DNA from: Shewanella sp. 10N.286.48.A6
GTDB taxonomy: Bacteria > Pseudomonadota > Gammaproteobacteria > Enterobacterales > Shewanellaceae
Assembly (NCBI RefSeq): GCF_002873135.1
Contig: NZ_MCVI01000028.1
Coordinates: forward strand, 53,403-117,402
Direction: 5' to 3'
DNA: 64,000 nt
The position numbers and the translations under genes are program-made. The notes under the pieces are model-generated. The model did no database searches, was not told the DNA's origin, and was given only the letters and a program-made list of their open reading frames with translations. Shown here piece after piece: positions 1 through 9,009 of this stretch. How positions within the stretch are numbered: position 1 is the stretch's first letter; every line of letters begins with the position of its first letter.

Positions 1-109
1 TGAATTGTTTGCTAATTGTGAGGGGTAATATGATCAATAACAAGGATTAAGTCTATGAAAAAAAGTGATTTTAATGGCATTAAATTGATTAAGGGAAATT
101 GTAACTAAA

Positions 110-886
110 TCAGTTTTTACGCAATAAGGTTGAACAGGAGTCAATCACGCCATCATCATTACTGTCCAATAAAAAAATAAGCTGGTTATCGTGCAGCTTA
201 ATATTAAACGCGGCAGCGGCGATATCATTTAAGCGGTTAAAGCCGATTTGTTGGTTATCATCGTATTCAGCTTGAAAGTAGACTTCGCCTGAGTCCATTT
301 GGTGTTGATATTGACCCCACTCCATGCCGGTATTTTCATCATCATGATCCAAGTTGATTTGTAATTGCACATACAAGCCATTATTGAGCATCAATACCGC
401 AAATAAATCATCGAACTCCTGATTGTACCAATAACCTTCAATACTTTGAGCCTGCAGCTGATGATATTCAATAATGACATCAATTGAGCTGTCGCTTTGG
501 GAGTCCATATTGAGCTGTAAACGCTCGGCACTGGCACTGGCATTGATATAGACATGGCTTTTACTACGGTCAGTGAGCAATGTTATCAAGCCTTCTGCAG
601 GATTATTACTGAAGGTAGGGTTAAAACTAATGATCAGCGGTAAGTCAGCAAAGTTGCTGCTTTCAGATAAGGTATAAGTGCCCCATTCGGCAAAGCTATT
701 TTCAGGCTGGAGTAGGTCAAGCCCCAGTTGCAGGTAAGAGCCGTCTTCATTGATTTGTAATAGCTCAATGTAATCTGTTTGCTGATTGAGCCAGTTACCG
801 ACAATATTTTGCGGTACATAGCTCAGCGCCATTAGCTTAAAGCTAACAACAAGCAGTCCAACAGCCCAAAAGATTTTACTGTACAT
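110..886 (-). CDS. Secreted protein with an internal tandem duplication, function unknown
   Basis: 258 residues. The first 22 residues look like a cleavable signal peptide (charged start, hydrophobic core, cleavage near MALS|YV), so the product is probably periplasmic or exported. An AAGGA ribosome site lies about 7 bases before the ATG. The mature part contains two related halves: GNWLNQQ...GSYLQL...AEWGTY (about residues 30-72) and GYWYNQE...GLYVQL...MEWGQY (about residues 150-195). This points to a duplicated beta-rich domain, perhaps lipocalin or calycin-like. A DSNDDGVID stretch near the C-terminus resembles a calcium-binding loop. I do not recognise the family and no neighbour suggests a role. 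Confidence 0.75.
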   Translation of the reverse strand: MYSKIFWAVGLLVVSFKLMALSYVPQNIVGNWLNQQTDYIELLQINEDGSYLQLGLDLLQPENSFAEWGTYTLSESSNFADLPLIISFNPTFSNNPAEGLITLLTDRSKSHVYINASASAERLQLNMDSQSDSSIDVIIEYHQLQAQSIEGYWYNQEFDDLFAVLMLNNGLYVQLQINLDHDDENTGMEWGQYQHQMDSGEVYFQAEYDDNQQIGFNRLNDIAAAAFNIKLHDNQLIFLLDSNDDGVIDSCSTLLRKN

Positions 887-1187
887 AAAAAATCCTTTTA
901 TTCATCTTATTCAAAGCTCGCTTCCATGCAGGTATTAGGGGGTGAATGGACTTTTGCTTGAAAGCTCAGCGATTTGGCTATAGACAGTACTATTATCAGC
1001 GCTTGAACCAAGATTAAAAACTAAGCGCTAAAGCACTATATATCGTTAAGGCCAGCTAAATAAATACAACTTTAAGTCTAGTTAAATATATCTATAGGGC
1101 AAATTTGAGTCGCTAAAACAGCCTTAAACTGCATGCTTTGCAGTGCAAAATTCTACTTTTGTTTGAGGCTTTGAGGTTTTCTATTAG
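887..1187. other. Gene-free interval downstream of greB
   Basis: No convincing ORF on either strand. The only structure seen is a short inverted repeat at 1128-1144 (ACTGCA, 5-base loop, TGCAGT), downstream of greB on its strand but without a following U-tract. It is therefore at best a weak terminator. The rest is AT-rich and unremarkable. Confidence 0.5.
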
Positions 1188-1664
1188 CTAAACGGTGTAG
1201 GATATTTTATTGATATACCAATCTTGGGGGCCATTGGGGGTGGGAACAATAGCATCATCATCGACTTCTTTTTTCAATAATGCTCGTGCCATGGGTGAAT
1301 CAATGGAGATATAGCCTTTGGCATCGCCGTAAATTTCATCGGGGCCGACAATACGAAATGCCAAGGTGTCGCCAGCATCATTTTCAATTTCGACCCAAGC
1401 GCCAAAGAACACTTTACCTTCTTGCTCAGGAGCATACTCAACCACTTTTAAGTTTTCGATACGCTTACGTAAAAACCGCACTCGGCCATCAATTTGTCGT
1501 AATAAACGTTTATTCTCTTTGTAGTCAGCGTTTTCGGAGCGGTCACCAAGGCTCGCCGCCCAAGCCACTTTTTTGGTGATCTCAGGACGATATTCACGCC
1601 ATAAATAATTGAGCTCATTTTTGAGTTTGGTCATCCCTTCAGGGGTGATGAGATTGGTTTTCAC
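1188..1664 (-). CDS. greB: Transcript cleavage factor GreB
   Basis: 158 residues, the usual GreB length. GreB binds the secondary channel of RNA polymerase and stimulates cleavage of backtracked transcripts. The sequence aligns along its length with E. coli GreB: ELNYLWRE, the acidic-tip region AASLGDRSENADY in the coiled coil, then EGKVFFGAWVEIEND and YISIDSPMARALLKKEV in the C-terminal FKBP-like domain. An open frame runs 42 codons further upstream, but that extension has no Gre similarity. The GTG at 1664 has a TAAGG ribosome site 8 bases before it, and the protein there begins VKTNLITPEG as expected. In E. coli greB sits next to yhgF (tex); here about 17 kb of dms genes separate the two. 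Confidence 0.95.
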   Translation of the reverse strand: MKTNLITPEGMTKLKNELNYLWREYRPEITKKVAWAASLGDRSENADYKENKRLLRQIDGRVRFLRKRIENLKVVEYAPEQEGKVFFGAWVEIENDAGDTLAFRIVGPDEIYGDAKGYISIDSPMARALLKKEVDDDAIVPTPNGPQDWYINKISYTV

Positions 1665-1845
1665 GTAGTTAGCCTTAATAACGAATTCAGTGATTATCGC
1701 GTTAATAACAGCGCGTCGATAGCGGCGTATTGAGAACATGGCCGACATCATAAACTCAATATACTGTGATTTGATGCTATCGCCAATCACATAAAGCCGT
1801 GCGAATAGAATGGACTTAATTGGTGATGATTTTTAGCGCACATTT

Positions 1846-1899
1846 TAACGTTAGCATTATCAACTCATATGAGTTACTTAAGGTCATTTATAACGTTAG
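1846..1899. repeat. Paired TAACGTTAG copies flanking a 14-bp palindrome
   Basis: TAACGTTAG occurs at 1846-1854 and again at 1891-1899. Between them lies the perfect palindrome AACTCATATGAGTT (1862-1875). The structure sits upstream of greB and just downstream of the orphan ferredoxin gene, at the left edge of the dms region. It could be a regulator binding region for greB or a junction scar. No matching copy was found at the right edge. Confidence 0.4.
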
Positions 1900-1920
1900 T
1901 CATATGGCCAATAAAGAAAA

Positions 1921-2541
1921 CTAATATCGCTTACCCATGTTGCCCTTGGGTTTATTAGTCGAGGAGGTTATTGGCTGTCCACCTAAAAGCATATTGGGGG
2001 AGGTAATGTGTGCTGAAGGCAATGAAGAGATATTTACTTCAGTGCCGTATTTGCTTCTTAACTCATGGATCAAGCCGAAGTCTAATGCGCCTTTTGGACA
2101 GGCATCGACGCACAAAGGTAGGCTCTGTTGCTCGATTAGCTCGAAGCAACCGTCGCACTTCACCATCACTTTACGTGTTGGGTCGAGTTGGGGCGCTTCA
2201 TAAGGGCAAGCACGGGCGCAAGAACCGCATCCAACACATGTCTCTTGAGCAACATGAACTAAGCCATCTTTGGCACGTTTATGCATCGCCCCTGTTGGGC
2301 AGGCCAATACGCATACTGGTTCGCTACAATGGTTGCAGGATACTGATAAATAATAGGTCGAGATATTGGGTTGTTTTGATAATGCCGTAGGAATGCGTTC
2401 ATCGCCATATTTATAGACCCGTCGAGTGCTGACGGATTTTTCCACATCAAATTTTTTATTACACACGCGATGACATTTTCTACAGCCAACACATTTACGT
2501 GTATCAAAATAGAATCCATATTGGGTAATTTCTGCAGTCAT
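1921..2541 (-). CDS. Orphan DmsB/NrfC-like four-cluster ferredoxin
   Basis: 206 residues. Four cysteine groups typical of the DmsB family of electron-transfer subunits can be read: CVGCRKCHRVC, CNHCSEPVCVLAC, CVGCGSCARAC, and CDGC with CVDAC. It should therefore carry four [4Fe-4S] clusters. There is no signal peptide; DmsB-type subunits are normally exported together with the Tat-tagged catalytic subunit. It is related to, but clearly diverged from, the two DmsB proteins in this window, most strongly in residues 25-60 and in the tail. It lies 200 bases beyond dmsB1, after a strong terminator, so it is probably transcribed separately. No molybdoenzyme or membrane anchor adjoins it. It may be an alternative electron subunit for cluster 1, but its partner is unknown. 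Confidence 0.85.
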   Translation of the reverse strand: MTAEITQYGFYFDTRKCVGCRKCHRVCNKKFDVEKSVSTRRVYKYGDERIPTALSKQPNISTYYLSVSCNHCSEPVCVLACPTGAMHKRAKDGLVHVAQETCVGCGSCARACPYEAPQLDPTRKVMVKCDGCFELIEQQSLPLCVDACPKGALDFGLIHELRSKYGTEVNISSLPSAHITSPNMLLGGQPITSSTNKPKGNMGKRY

Positions 2542-2686
2542 AGGCTTGTTGATAATACCAGTTATAGCGCGGATAAAGAGTAATTAACGTGATGCTGTAT
2601 TAGCTATGCTACATGGAAATGTGGTGATTTTTTGGGTTTTATTCTATGACCCTACTTAGGTCACATTAAATACGATTATTTATGCT

Positions 2687-2723
2687 AAAAAAGCTAGCCA
2701 AGTATCAATATGCTTGGCTAGCT
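2687..2723 (-). terminator. Rho-independent terminator after dmsB1
   Basis: Perfect 11-bp stem (AGCTAGCCAAG at 2692-2702 with CTTGGCTAGCT at 2713-2723) and a 10-base loop. Read on the minus strand it is followed by six T residues (complement of 2687-2692). It lies 18 bases beyond the dmsB1 stop and separates the cluster 1 operon from the orphan ferredoxin gene. Confidence 0.9.
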
Positions 2724-2741
2724 AATTGGCTTTATGACGTC

Positions 2742-3362
2742 TTAAACTTCAGAGAAGTTGACGATTTCACCATCACGACCGCCATTCACATTCGCTTTAA
2801 TAATCAAGTTCGGCGATGTAATGCTTTCTGGTGGTAAAGGTGCAATGTGGCCATCACCATTACCATATTTAGCGCGGAGGTTGTCCATGGTGTCAAAGTC
2901 CATTGCACGTAACGGGCAAGAGTCAATACACATTGGATTTTTACCTTCAGCTAGACGCTCATAACAGCCATCACACTTGGTCATCACTTTGCGCTCAAGA
3001 TCTAGTTGCGGAGCATCATAAGGACATGATCTTGCGCAGCTATTACAACCAATGCATAAATCGGTAGCAACATGCACTAAGCCATCTTCACGGCGTTTAT
3101 GCATTGCACCGGTTGGACAAGCTTTAACACAAACAGGCTCAGAGCAGTGATTACAGCCAATTGAGGTGTAATAAGTAAATACGTTTTGCTCTAGGCTACC
3201 GTTTTGGTTTTCAACCCATTGTCCGCCGCCATATTCATATACACGGCGCCAGTTGATACCGACTGGTAAGTCTTTTCTATCTTTACAAGATACTTGGCAC
3301 GCTTTGCAACCAGTACACTTAGCAGTGTCGAGATAAAAACCATATTGGATATTAGTGGTCAT
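2742..3362 (-). CDS. dmsB: DMSO reductase-type iron-sulfur subunit DmsB, cluster 1
   Basis: 206 residues. It carries four [4Fe-4S] ligand groups: CTGCKACQVSC, CNHCSEPVCVKAC, CIGCNSCARSC, and CDGC with CIDSC. In this family the subunit passes electrons between the external donor and the Fe-S/molybdopterin chain of DmsA; in Shewanella the donor is the DmsE/DmsF conduit rather than a DmsC membrane anchor. It starts 14 bases after dmsA1, with GGAG before the ATG. It is very similar to DmsB2 but lacks a loop of about 16 residues after the first cysteine group (in DmsB2 containing IIREGDKPTEGGVPAL). It is the last gene of the cluster 1 operon, ahead of a terminator. Confidence 0.92.
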   Translation of the reverse strand: MTTNIQYGFYLDTAKCTGCKACQVSCKDRKDLPVGINWRRVYEYGGGQWVENQNGSLEQNVFTYYTSIGCNHCSEPVCVKACPTGAMHKRREDGLVHVATDLCIGCNSCARSCPYDAPQLDLERKVMTKCDGCYERLAEGKNPMCIDSCPLRAMDFDTMDNLRAKYGNGDGHIAPLPPESITSPNLIIKANVNGGRDGEIVNFSEV

Positions 3363-3376
3363 TGTTATTTACTCCA

Positions 3377-5908
3377 TTAAGCTGTTGCAATTTGTACACG
3401 GTTGGTATGTTGTGGGTTACCTTTAGTCACCGGAGTTGGGTGATACTTAGTTAACGTATTAATGCAGCCCCCAATATCGATGATGTGACCTGAGTTACCA
3501 ATACGGCCTGCTGGATCTGGTGTATACCAAGCGCCTTGACCAACCATTGCCACACCTGGTGCCACACGTGGTGTGACACGAACAGGTAATTCAATTGTGC
3601 CGCGATCATTCCATACTTGTGCTTTTGCCCCTTGGGTAATACCTCTGGCATTGGCATCTTTTGGGTTCATCCATACTGCATCTTCAACCGCTTCACGTAA
3701 CCAAGGTACGTTGTGGTAGCTTGAGTGAGTACGGCCTTTAGTATGGAAACCACATAGCTGTAATGGGTAATCTTTCGCTGCTTCTTCATCTTCGAAGCCA
3801 TCCCATGTCACTACATATTTTGGTAGCGGAGTAATTTCATCGCCATCAAGTAAGGTCCAAGTAGCGGCTTTTTTAGCTAAAGACACTGAGTAGATTTCAA
3901 TTTTGCCACTGATGGTAGGTCTTGGTGCTGCTGCAGGATTAGCTACATAGTCTTTTAAGGCAACAACAGTGTTAGCCATATACTTTCTGAATAAGCCCAC
4001 TTCTTGCGCTTCGCCATAGGTAGCTGGCATATCAACATCAGTATTTGCAGCGCGGGTACCAGCGTAAATCTCTTCACACCAATCACGGCCTGTTTTACCT
4101 TCAGTATATTCGCCGCCTTTACCCATTTTGTCTGCAATACCAGCACAGATGTCATACATTGATTTTGCATCACCTAGCGGGTTAAGCGATGAACTCATCA
4201 TGGTTGCATAAGCCATTTGACCTGATGCATAGCTGTCATCGGCAAGATCTTCTGACTCAAGCCAAGTGGTATCAGGCAGAATAATATCGGCGTATCGAGC
4301 TGAAGGCGTCATCCAGCAATCACAAACAACAATCAGCTCACATTTACTCTCATCAGCGAGGATTTCAGCGGTGCCGTTACTATCAGAGTGTTGGTTGATC
4401 AAGATGTTACTTGAAGTATTAATGATCACTTTGATGTTGCTGTTTAACTTGGCACTGTTGTTGTCTTCGATTTCATTTAAGGCGTTGCTAGCGTAACGAA
4501 CGCCGTCAGTGGTGCCAGTAAATTCTTCACCACGGACAATGGCATCAGACCAAGAGAAACAAGGAATGGTAATATCAACTGGGTTGTTACCAGCTGGCAA
4601 ACCACCACCAAGTGGGAACTGGTTGCTTGATGGCATGGCACCGGTGCTAACACCCGCTTGGCCGAGTTTACCTGTCATAATGGCAAGCATATAAACTGCG
4701 CGAGTATTTTGGTCACCGTTAGCATGACGGCTGACACCTGCGCCGGCAGAGATGTATGGAGCTTTAGCATTCATTAACTTGGTTGCAAGTTCACGAATGT
4801 TGTCAGCGGTAACACCACAAATCTTTTCAGCCCACTCAGGGGTGCGAGCACCTTGCTCAAGATATTTACCCATGCCCATGATGTAGTCATGGTAGTTGTC
4901 TTCAGGCTCAATATATTGCGCGTGTTCATCTTGTTTAGCAGTCAGTTCAGCTTTTAATTGTACCAGTGACGCCTCGCTATAACCGACACAATGGCTTTCT
5001 AGGAAAGCGGCAGAGTTATCGTTAACCCAGCCAGTATCAATCATGTGGTGAATAACGGCTTCTGCCAGCGCAGCATCAGTACCAGGACGCACAGCTAACC
5101 ACTTGTGTTCATTACCACGCATTGAGTCGGTATAGCGCGGCTCAACCATATACACTTCGATATTATGGTTGTTATTTTCAAGCGCTTTAATGAAGTCATA
5201 ACCTTCACCAGAACCTGATTGACGAATTTCGTTTGGATTAAAACCAAAACCAATGAATAAATCACTGTTTTCGATTTCAGCCAAACTTGAACCACCAATC
5301 GAGTCCCATTTGTCGCCATAAGTGGCCATTGCCGCCATGTAAACTTGCGACCATGAATAATCCCAATGATGGTTTAAGAATCCACCATTTAGGTTAAGTA
5401 ATCGACCCCAAGTGGCAGCATTGTTTGCAAAACCGTAGTAGGCGCCAGTTCCATAGTTAAAGTAGATTGACTCGTTGCCATGTGTACTTGCTGTTTCTTG
5501 TAGTTTCGCTGCAATTTCTGCGTAAGCATCGTCCCATGAGATAGGTACAAACTTACCTTCACCACGTTTGCCAATACGCTTCATTGGGGTTTTTAAACGA
5601 TCCGGCGCATAGGTGCGTTGCTTTAAAGAGCGGCCACGGGCGCAGGCACGGATTTGGTGGTTAACCCCGTATTCGTCAGTGGTTTCGTGATCAGCTTCAA
5701 TGCGGGTAATGACTCCATCACGGCTAAATACTTTAATTGGGCAGTTTGAGCCACAGTTAACCAAGCAGGCAGACCAATTCATTTGCTCATCAGCCACAGG
5801 TGGCGGAGTTGGGGTGACATTGGCATCATCTGAACTGGTTTTACAACCGGTTACCGTTGCTGCACAGCCAAGTGCTGCACTCGCTTTTAAAAAACTTCTA
5901 CGTTCCAT
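3377..5908 (-). CDS. dmsA: DMSO reductase-family molybdoenzyme, catalytic subunit, cluster 1 (divergent)
   Basis: 843 residues. It is a Mo-bis-MGD oxidoreductase expected on the outer surface, reducing a terminal acceptor such as DMSO. The N-terminus has a Tat-like RRSFLK motif followed by a lipobox (TVTGC, Cys22), so it is probably a lipoprotein. The FS0 cluster ligands are C48, C52, C56 and C89. The Mo-ligand serine predicted from E. coli DmsA is near S185 in H-W-D-Y-S-W-S-Q. E. coli DmsA has Y-G-D-Y-S at this place and DmsA2 has Y-G-N-Y-S, so Gly is replaced by Trp beside the metal. The C-terminal TKYHPTPVTKGNPQHTNRVQ fits the family. The start was chosen at 5908, where AGAGGA lies 7 bases upstream. 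The substrate may differ from that of cluster 2. Confidence 0.9.
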   Translation of the reverse strand: MERRSFLKASAALGCAATVTGCKTSSDDANVTPTPPPVADEQMNWSACLVNCGSNCPIKVFSRDGVITRIEADHETTDEYGVNHQIRACARGRSLKQRTYAPDRLKTPMKRIGKRGEGKFVPISWDDAYAEIAAKLQETASTHGNESIYFNYGTGAYYGFANNAATWGRLLNLNGGFLNHHWDYSWSQVYMAAMATYGDKWDSIGGSSLAEIENSDLFIGFGFNPNEIRQSGSGEGYDFIKALENNNHNIEVYMVEPRYTDSMRGNEHKWLAVRPGTDAALAEAVIHHMIDTGWVNDNSAAFLESHCVGYSEASLVQLKAELTAKQDEHAQYIEPEDNYHDYIMGMGKYLEQGARTPEWAEKICGVTADNIRELATKLMNAKAPYISAGAGVSRHANGDQNTRAVYMLAIMTGKLGQAGVSTGAMPSSNQFPLGGGLPAGNNPVDITIPCFSWSDAIVRGEEFTGTTDGVRYASNALNEIEDNNSAKLNSNIKVIINTSSNILINQHSDSNGTAEILADESKCELIVVCDCWMTPSARYADIILPDTTWLESEDLADDSYASGQMAYATMMSSSLNPLGDAKSMYDICAGIADKMGKGGEYTEGKTGRDWCEEIYAGTRAANTDVDMPATYGEAQEVGLFRKYMANTVVALKDYVANPAAAPRPTISGKIEIYSVSLAKKAATWTLLDGDEITPLPKYVVTWDGFEDEEAAKDYPLQLCGFHTKGRTHSSYHNVPWLREAVEDAVWMNPKDANARGITQGAKAQVWNDRGTIELPVRVTPRVAPGVAMVGQGAWYTPDPAGRIGNSGHIIDIGGCINTLTKYHPTPVTKGNPQHTNRVQIATA

Positions 5909-5941
5909 TGATATATCCTCTCGTAGCATTAACGATGCGTC

Positions 5942-7936
5942 TTAGCGCAATTGGTAGGTAAACGACAACATCACTTGGTGCGCGTTGTAGTTATGGTTGA
6001 TATCGCCCAGAGTAATCATCCCCGGAATATCATTGACCCCTACGTTGGCTGCATCGGTATCGAAATAGCGTTCATAGCGGTAAGTTAATTTAAGTGCCAT
6101 TTGCTCGCTCAAGGCGTAATCGGCGTACATACTGGCACTGTGGTTGTATGAGTAATAATCCCCATACGGATTCATGGTTTCGGCGGTGACATCAGTGTTA
6201 CTGACAGAGTTACTAAATAAGTAATCCACCCCTAAGGTGAGCTTGTCTTGCATTAAACCGCTATAGCTTGCGCCTGCGCCTAAGTTGATAAACTCATCTT
6301 CAACGTCAGCCATCCAATCTGCTGGGCCAAAGCTTTGGCTGCCTGCTTGATTGGAGTTAATCCATTGCTGTCCAGCAAACACGTAACCATCAACATGCTG
6401 ATTAAAGGCGATGTTAAGGTTAGCGTCATAACCGTAATCTTCTGATTCAGTCAGGCCGATTTGGGTATCGTCATACTCGTCTTGGGCATAACGGCTGCTG
6501 ATATCCAGACCCATCCAGTTGATAGGGCTGTAGTTCACCTTTAATTCAACGGCGTTGCGGGTGCGGTCAGCTAAGTAGTACTTGCGCAGTAGGGCGTTAT
6601 TTTCAGATGAGGTCAGCTCATTGGCTTCATAGTCAGAGCCACTGCGATTAGCGTGCTCGGCCTTAAGGTTAAAATTAACCTTGTCTAAGGCGCGGACATT
6701 GAATTTTAGCCAAAGGTTATCGTCATTGGTTTGCTCGCGGTCACTGAAGGTACGCTCCACTTCTTTGCGGTCGTAACCTGCTTGTAAGCGGTAGCCACTG
6801 GCGATGCGGTAACTGGCATTGACTTTATAGGTGTTACGTTCAATATCTTGCGGGGTATTTTGTCTAAAGGCCCCGGTTAAGCTATTGAAGTTGTATTGGG
6901 CAAATTCAGCGGTTGAGCTTTTATTATCACGCTTACTGTAATCAACGCTGCCGCCTAAACGTAAACGGTTAGTGAGCATCGAGGTCAGCGCAAAACGACC
7001 ATCAAGGGTGTCAATTTGACCATCCCAGTTTTGTAGCGGGTTACCCGTTACTTGAATGAGGTTGTCATCTTGTATCATACGGCCTGTCACGATGCGGCCG
7101 TTCATCACGGTGCGATTGAGCTGGTACTGACCTGATAATGCCACCTGATGGGCTTGGTTATCTGGGGCTGCTGAGTACACATCATTGGCATAAGGCAGGC
7201 TTAAGTGGTCGATATTATTTTCATAATAACTGCCAAAGTAGCTCAACTCAGTGAGCCAGTTTTCACCAGATAAGTTCACCCCAGCATCTAACTGCTTAGT
7301 GCGAGAATCGGTGGGTAAGCCGAAGTTAATCGGGCTTGGTGATACCAGGCTGGCTGATTTATGGCCGGTTTTATCTTCTTGGCTGTATTTCACAAAGGCG
7401 CCATAGAAGTCTTGACCGTACTCCATGCCGAGGGCCACTTTTTCGCGGCGCTGAGCTAAGTCAAAGCTGTTGATGGCATCAGATGGGGTTAACATGCCAT
7501 CGTTGTGCCACAGACTGCTTTCTACATCACCGGCTTTATAGGTTTTAATCGCATCATAATCGAGGCTAAATTCATACAAGCCTGCTTTACCGCCAGACAA
7601 GTGAGCAAAGCCATTATCCATGCCTAACTGATGGGCTTGAATTCGGGCTTGATAACCAGACTCACTGTTAAAGCGCACATCACCACTGACGGCAGCAATG
7701 CCGCCATCTTTGGCAGTGCCTAAGGCATTACCAGAGTGAATATCACTGACGTCGTTATACCCAGCAGCAACACTCACTTCACCGCGATAACCGACGACGT
7801 TAGTGCAGCGTTTGCATTCATATTTATGGGTATTAACCGCGGCGGTATTGGCGTTGCCAACCCCGAAGTTAGCTGCCATGCCAGAGGTCGATACCGCCAG
7901 CAGTGACAGGGTAATAAGATTCAATTTAAATGACAT
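5942..7936 (-). CDS. dmsF: MtrB/DmsF-type outer-membrane beta-barrel, cluster 1
   Basis: 664 residues. MtrB-family proteins form a large beta-barrel that sheathes a decaheme cytochrome and lets electrons cross the outer membrane. A signal peptide ends near MAANFG. The mature N-terminus has a CKRC motif (C41, C44), a CxxC that is characteristic of the MtrB family. The remainder alternates aromatic and polar residues with repeated YRYERY and QLGMDN-like strands, typical of a barrel. The preferred ATG at 7936 has GGAG 9 bases upstream; an in-frame ATG at 7951 overlaps the dmsE1 stop and contains that ribosome site, so it is less likely. It is co-transcribed between dmsE1 and dmsA1. Confidence 0.92.
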   Translation of the reverse strand: MSFKLNLITLSLLAVSTSGMAANFGVGNANTAAVNTHKYECKRCTNVVGYRGEVSVAAGYNDVSDIHSGNALGTAKDGGIAAVSGDVRFNSESGYQARIQAHQLGMDNGFAHLSGGKAGLYEFSLDYDAIKTYKAGDVESSLWHNDGMLTPSDAINSFDLAQRREKVALGMEYGQDFYGAFVKYSQEDKTGHKSASLVSPSPINFGLPTDSRTKQLDAGVNLSGENWLTELSYFGSYYENNIDHLSLPYANDVYSAAPDNQAHQVALSGQYQLNRTVMNGRIVTGRMIQDDNLIQVTGNPLQNWDGQIDTLDGRFALTSMLTNRLRLGGSVDYSKRDNKSSTAEFAQYNFNSLTGAFRQNTPQDIERNTYKVNASYRIASGYRLQAGYDRKEVERTFSDREQTNDDNLWLKFNVRALDKVNFNLKAEHANRSGSDYEANELTSSENNALLRKYYLADRTRNAVELKVNYSPINWMGLDISSRYAQDEYDDTQIGLTESEDYGYDANLNIAFNQHVDGYVFAGQQWINSNQAGSQSFGPADWMADVEDEFINLGAGASYSGLMQDKLTLGVDYLFSNSVSNTDVTAETMNPYGDYYSYNHSASMYADYALSEQMALKLTYRYERYFDTDAANVGVNDIPGMITLGDINHNYNAHQVMLSFTYQLR

Positions 7937-7950
7937 AATCTTGCTCTCCA

Positions 7951-8901
7951 TTAGCGTTGCAGCAGACTGCCAGCTGGGTGATTAGAACCATGAATTTGGT
8001 TGTGACAGTTAAGGCAGCTTTTTCCACCACCAAAGGCATCCATCCCCGGCTCAGGTACAACGCGAGAGGCGTGACCATCGGGTGCATGACATTGCTGACA
8101 TAACTGCGGTGCGCGGCTATCAAGCATATTGTCGTTGACGCTGCCGTGGGGGTTATGACATGACACGCAGCTTTCAGTCACCGGGGCGTGTTCCCATAGG
8201 AAGGGACCACGTTTTTCAGCGTGACAGCTATAACAGGTGTCATTAACGGTTGGTTTAACTAAGGCGTTTTCACTCATTGAACCGTGGGGAGCATGACAAT
8301 CAATACAGGTCATTTGGTCCCATTTCATTGGGTGTGATGAGCGCTTGTTCATGTCGGCTTTTTCTTGGGTGTGGCATGAAGTACAAGTGTCATTAACCGA
8401 CAGTTTATCTAATGCAGGATCTGTGGCTGCGTGAATGGTGTGACAATCGCTACAGGCAATTTCTTCAAGATTATGGGTGCTGGTATGCCATGCCATTTGC
8501 TCTGGGTCGTTATGACAGCCTTGGCACACGGTGTTTTGGGTTGGAGCAGAGAGTTTACTGTCGCTGCCAAACGCAATCATCGGCTCTTTACCGCCACGGT
8601 TATGGTTACCTTGAGGGCCATGACAAGCTTCGCACTGTAGGCCTGCCATAGGTGAGTCGCTGCTGGCAATGTTACCGTGCACGCCATCAAATATGTCCAT
8701 GACGGTTTCATTTTTACGGTGACAGGTTAGGCAGTTGTCGGCGCCTTTAGGGGAGTAGTTGCCTTCAGCGAACTTCTCAACTAACTGTTGTTCTAATTGT
8801 GTTGAACTGAGGTCATCCCATGGGGTGGCATTAGCTGTTAAAACGCTGCCACCAAATAACAACAAGGTCAATAATCTGGAATAACATTTACTATGTTTCA
8901 T
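7951..8901 (-). CDS. dmsE: Periplasmic decaheme cytochrome DmsE, cluster 1
   Basis: 316 residues with a signal peptide cleaved near ANA|TPWDD. Ten CxxCH heme-binding motifs are present (CLTCH, CEACH, CQGCH, CSDCH, CTSCH, CIDCH, CYSCH, CVSCH, CQQCH, CLNCH), the MtrA/DmsE pattern. By family knowledge it takes electrons from CymA or other periplasmic carriers and inserts into the DmsF barrel to deliver them to surface DmsA/DmsB. It is the first gene of the operon, with AAGGTG before the ATG. By eye it is more than 80% identical to DmsE2, a much closer match than that between the catalytic subunits. Confidence 0.95.
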   Translation of the reverse strand: MKHSKCYSRLLTLLLFGGSVLTANATPWDDLSSTQLEQQLVEKFAEGNYSPKGADNCLTCHRKNETVMDIFDGVHGNIASSDSPMAGLQCEACHGPQGNHNRGGKEPMIAFGSDSKLSAPTQNTVCQGCHNDPEQMAWHTSTHNLEEIACSDCHTIHAATDPALDKLSVNDTCTSCHTQEKADMNKRSSHPMKWDQMTCIDCHAPHGSMSENALVKPTVNDTCYSCHAEKRGPFLWEHAPVTESCVSCHNPHGSVNDNMLDSRAPQLCQQCHAPDGHASRVVPEPGMDAFGGGKSCLNCHNQIHGSNHPAGSLLQR

Positions 8902-9009
8902 CGTGGCACCTTAATAATTTTAACCAATCTACACATACCAGTAACTAAATATATTTTACTTTTTACCTGTGTATATTTCGCCTTTTATCGTTTTCTAAAA
9001 AAAACATTG

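Noticed and set aside
1665..1790. 42-residue N-terminal extension of greB
   Set aside because: GreB similarity begins exactly at a GTG with a proper ribosome site; the extension matches nothing and covers the promoter.
2647..2663. TGACC-N7-GGTCA inverted repeat upstream of the orphan ferredoxin, considered as a CRP or nuclear-receptor-like operator
   Set aside because: Spacing and bases do not fit CRP or FNR, and no second copy was found; too little to call.
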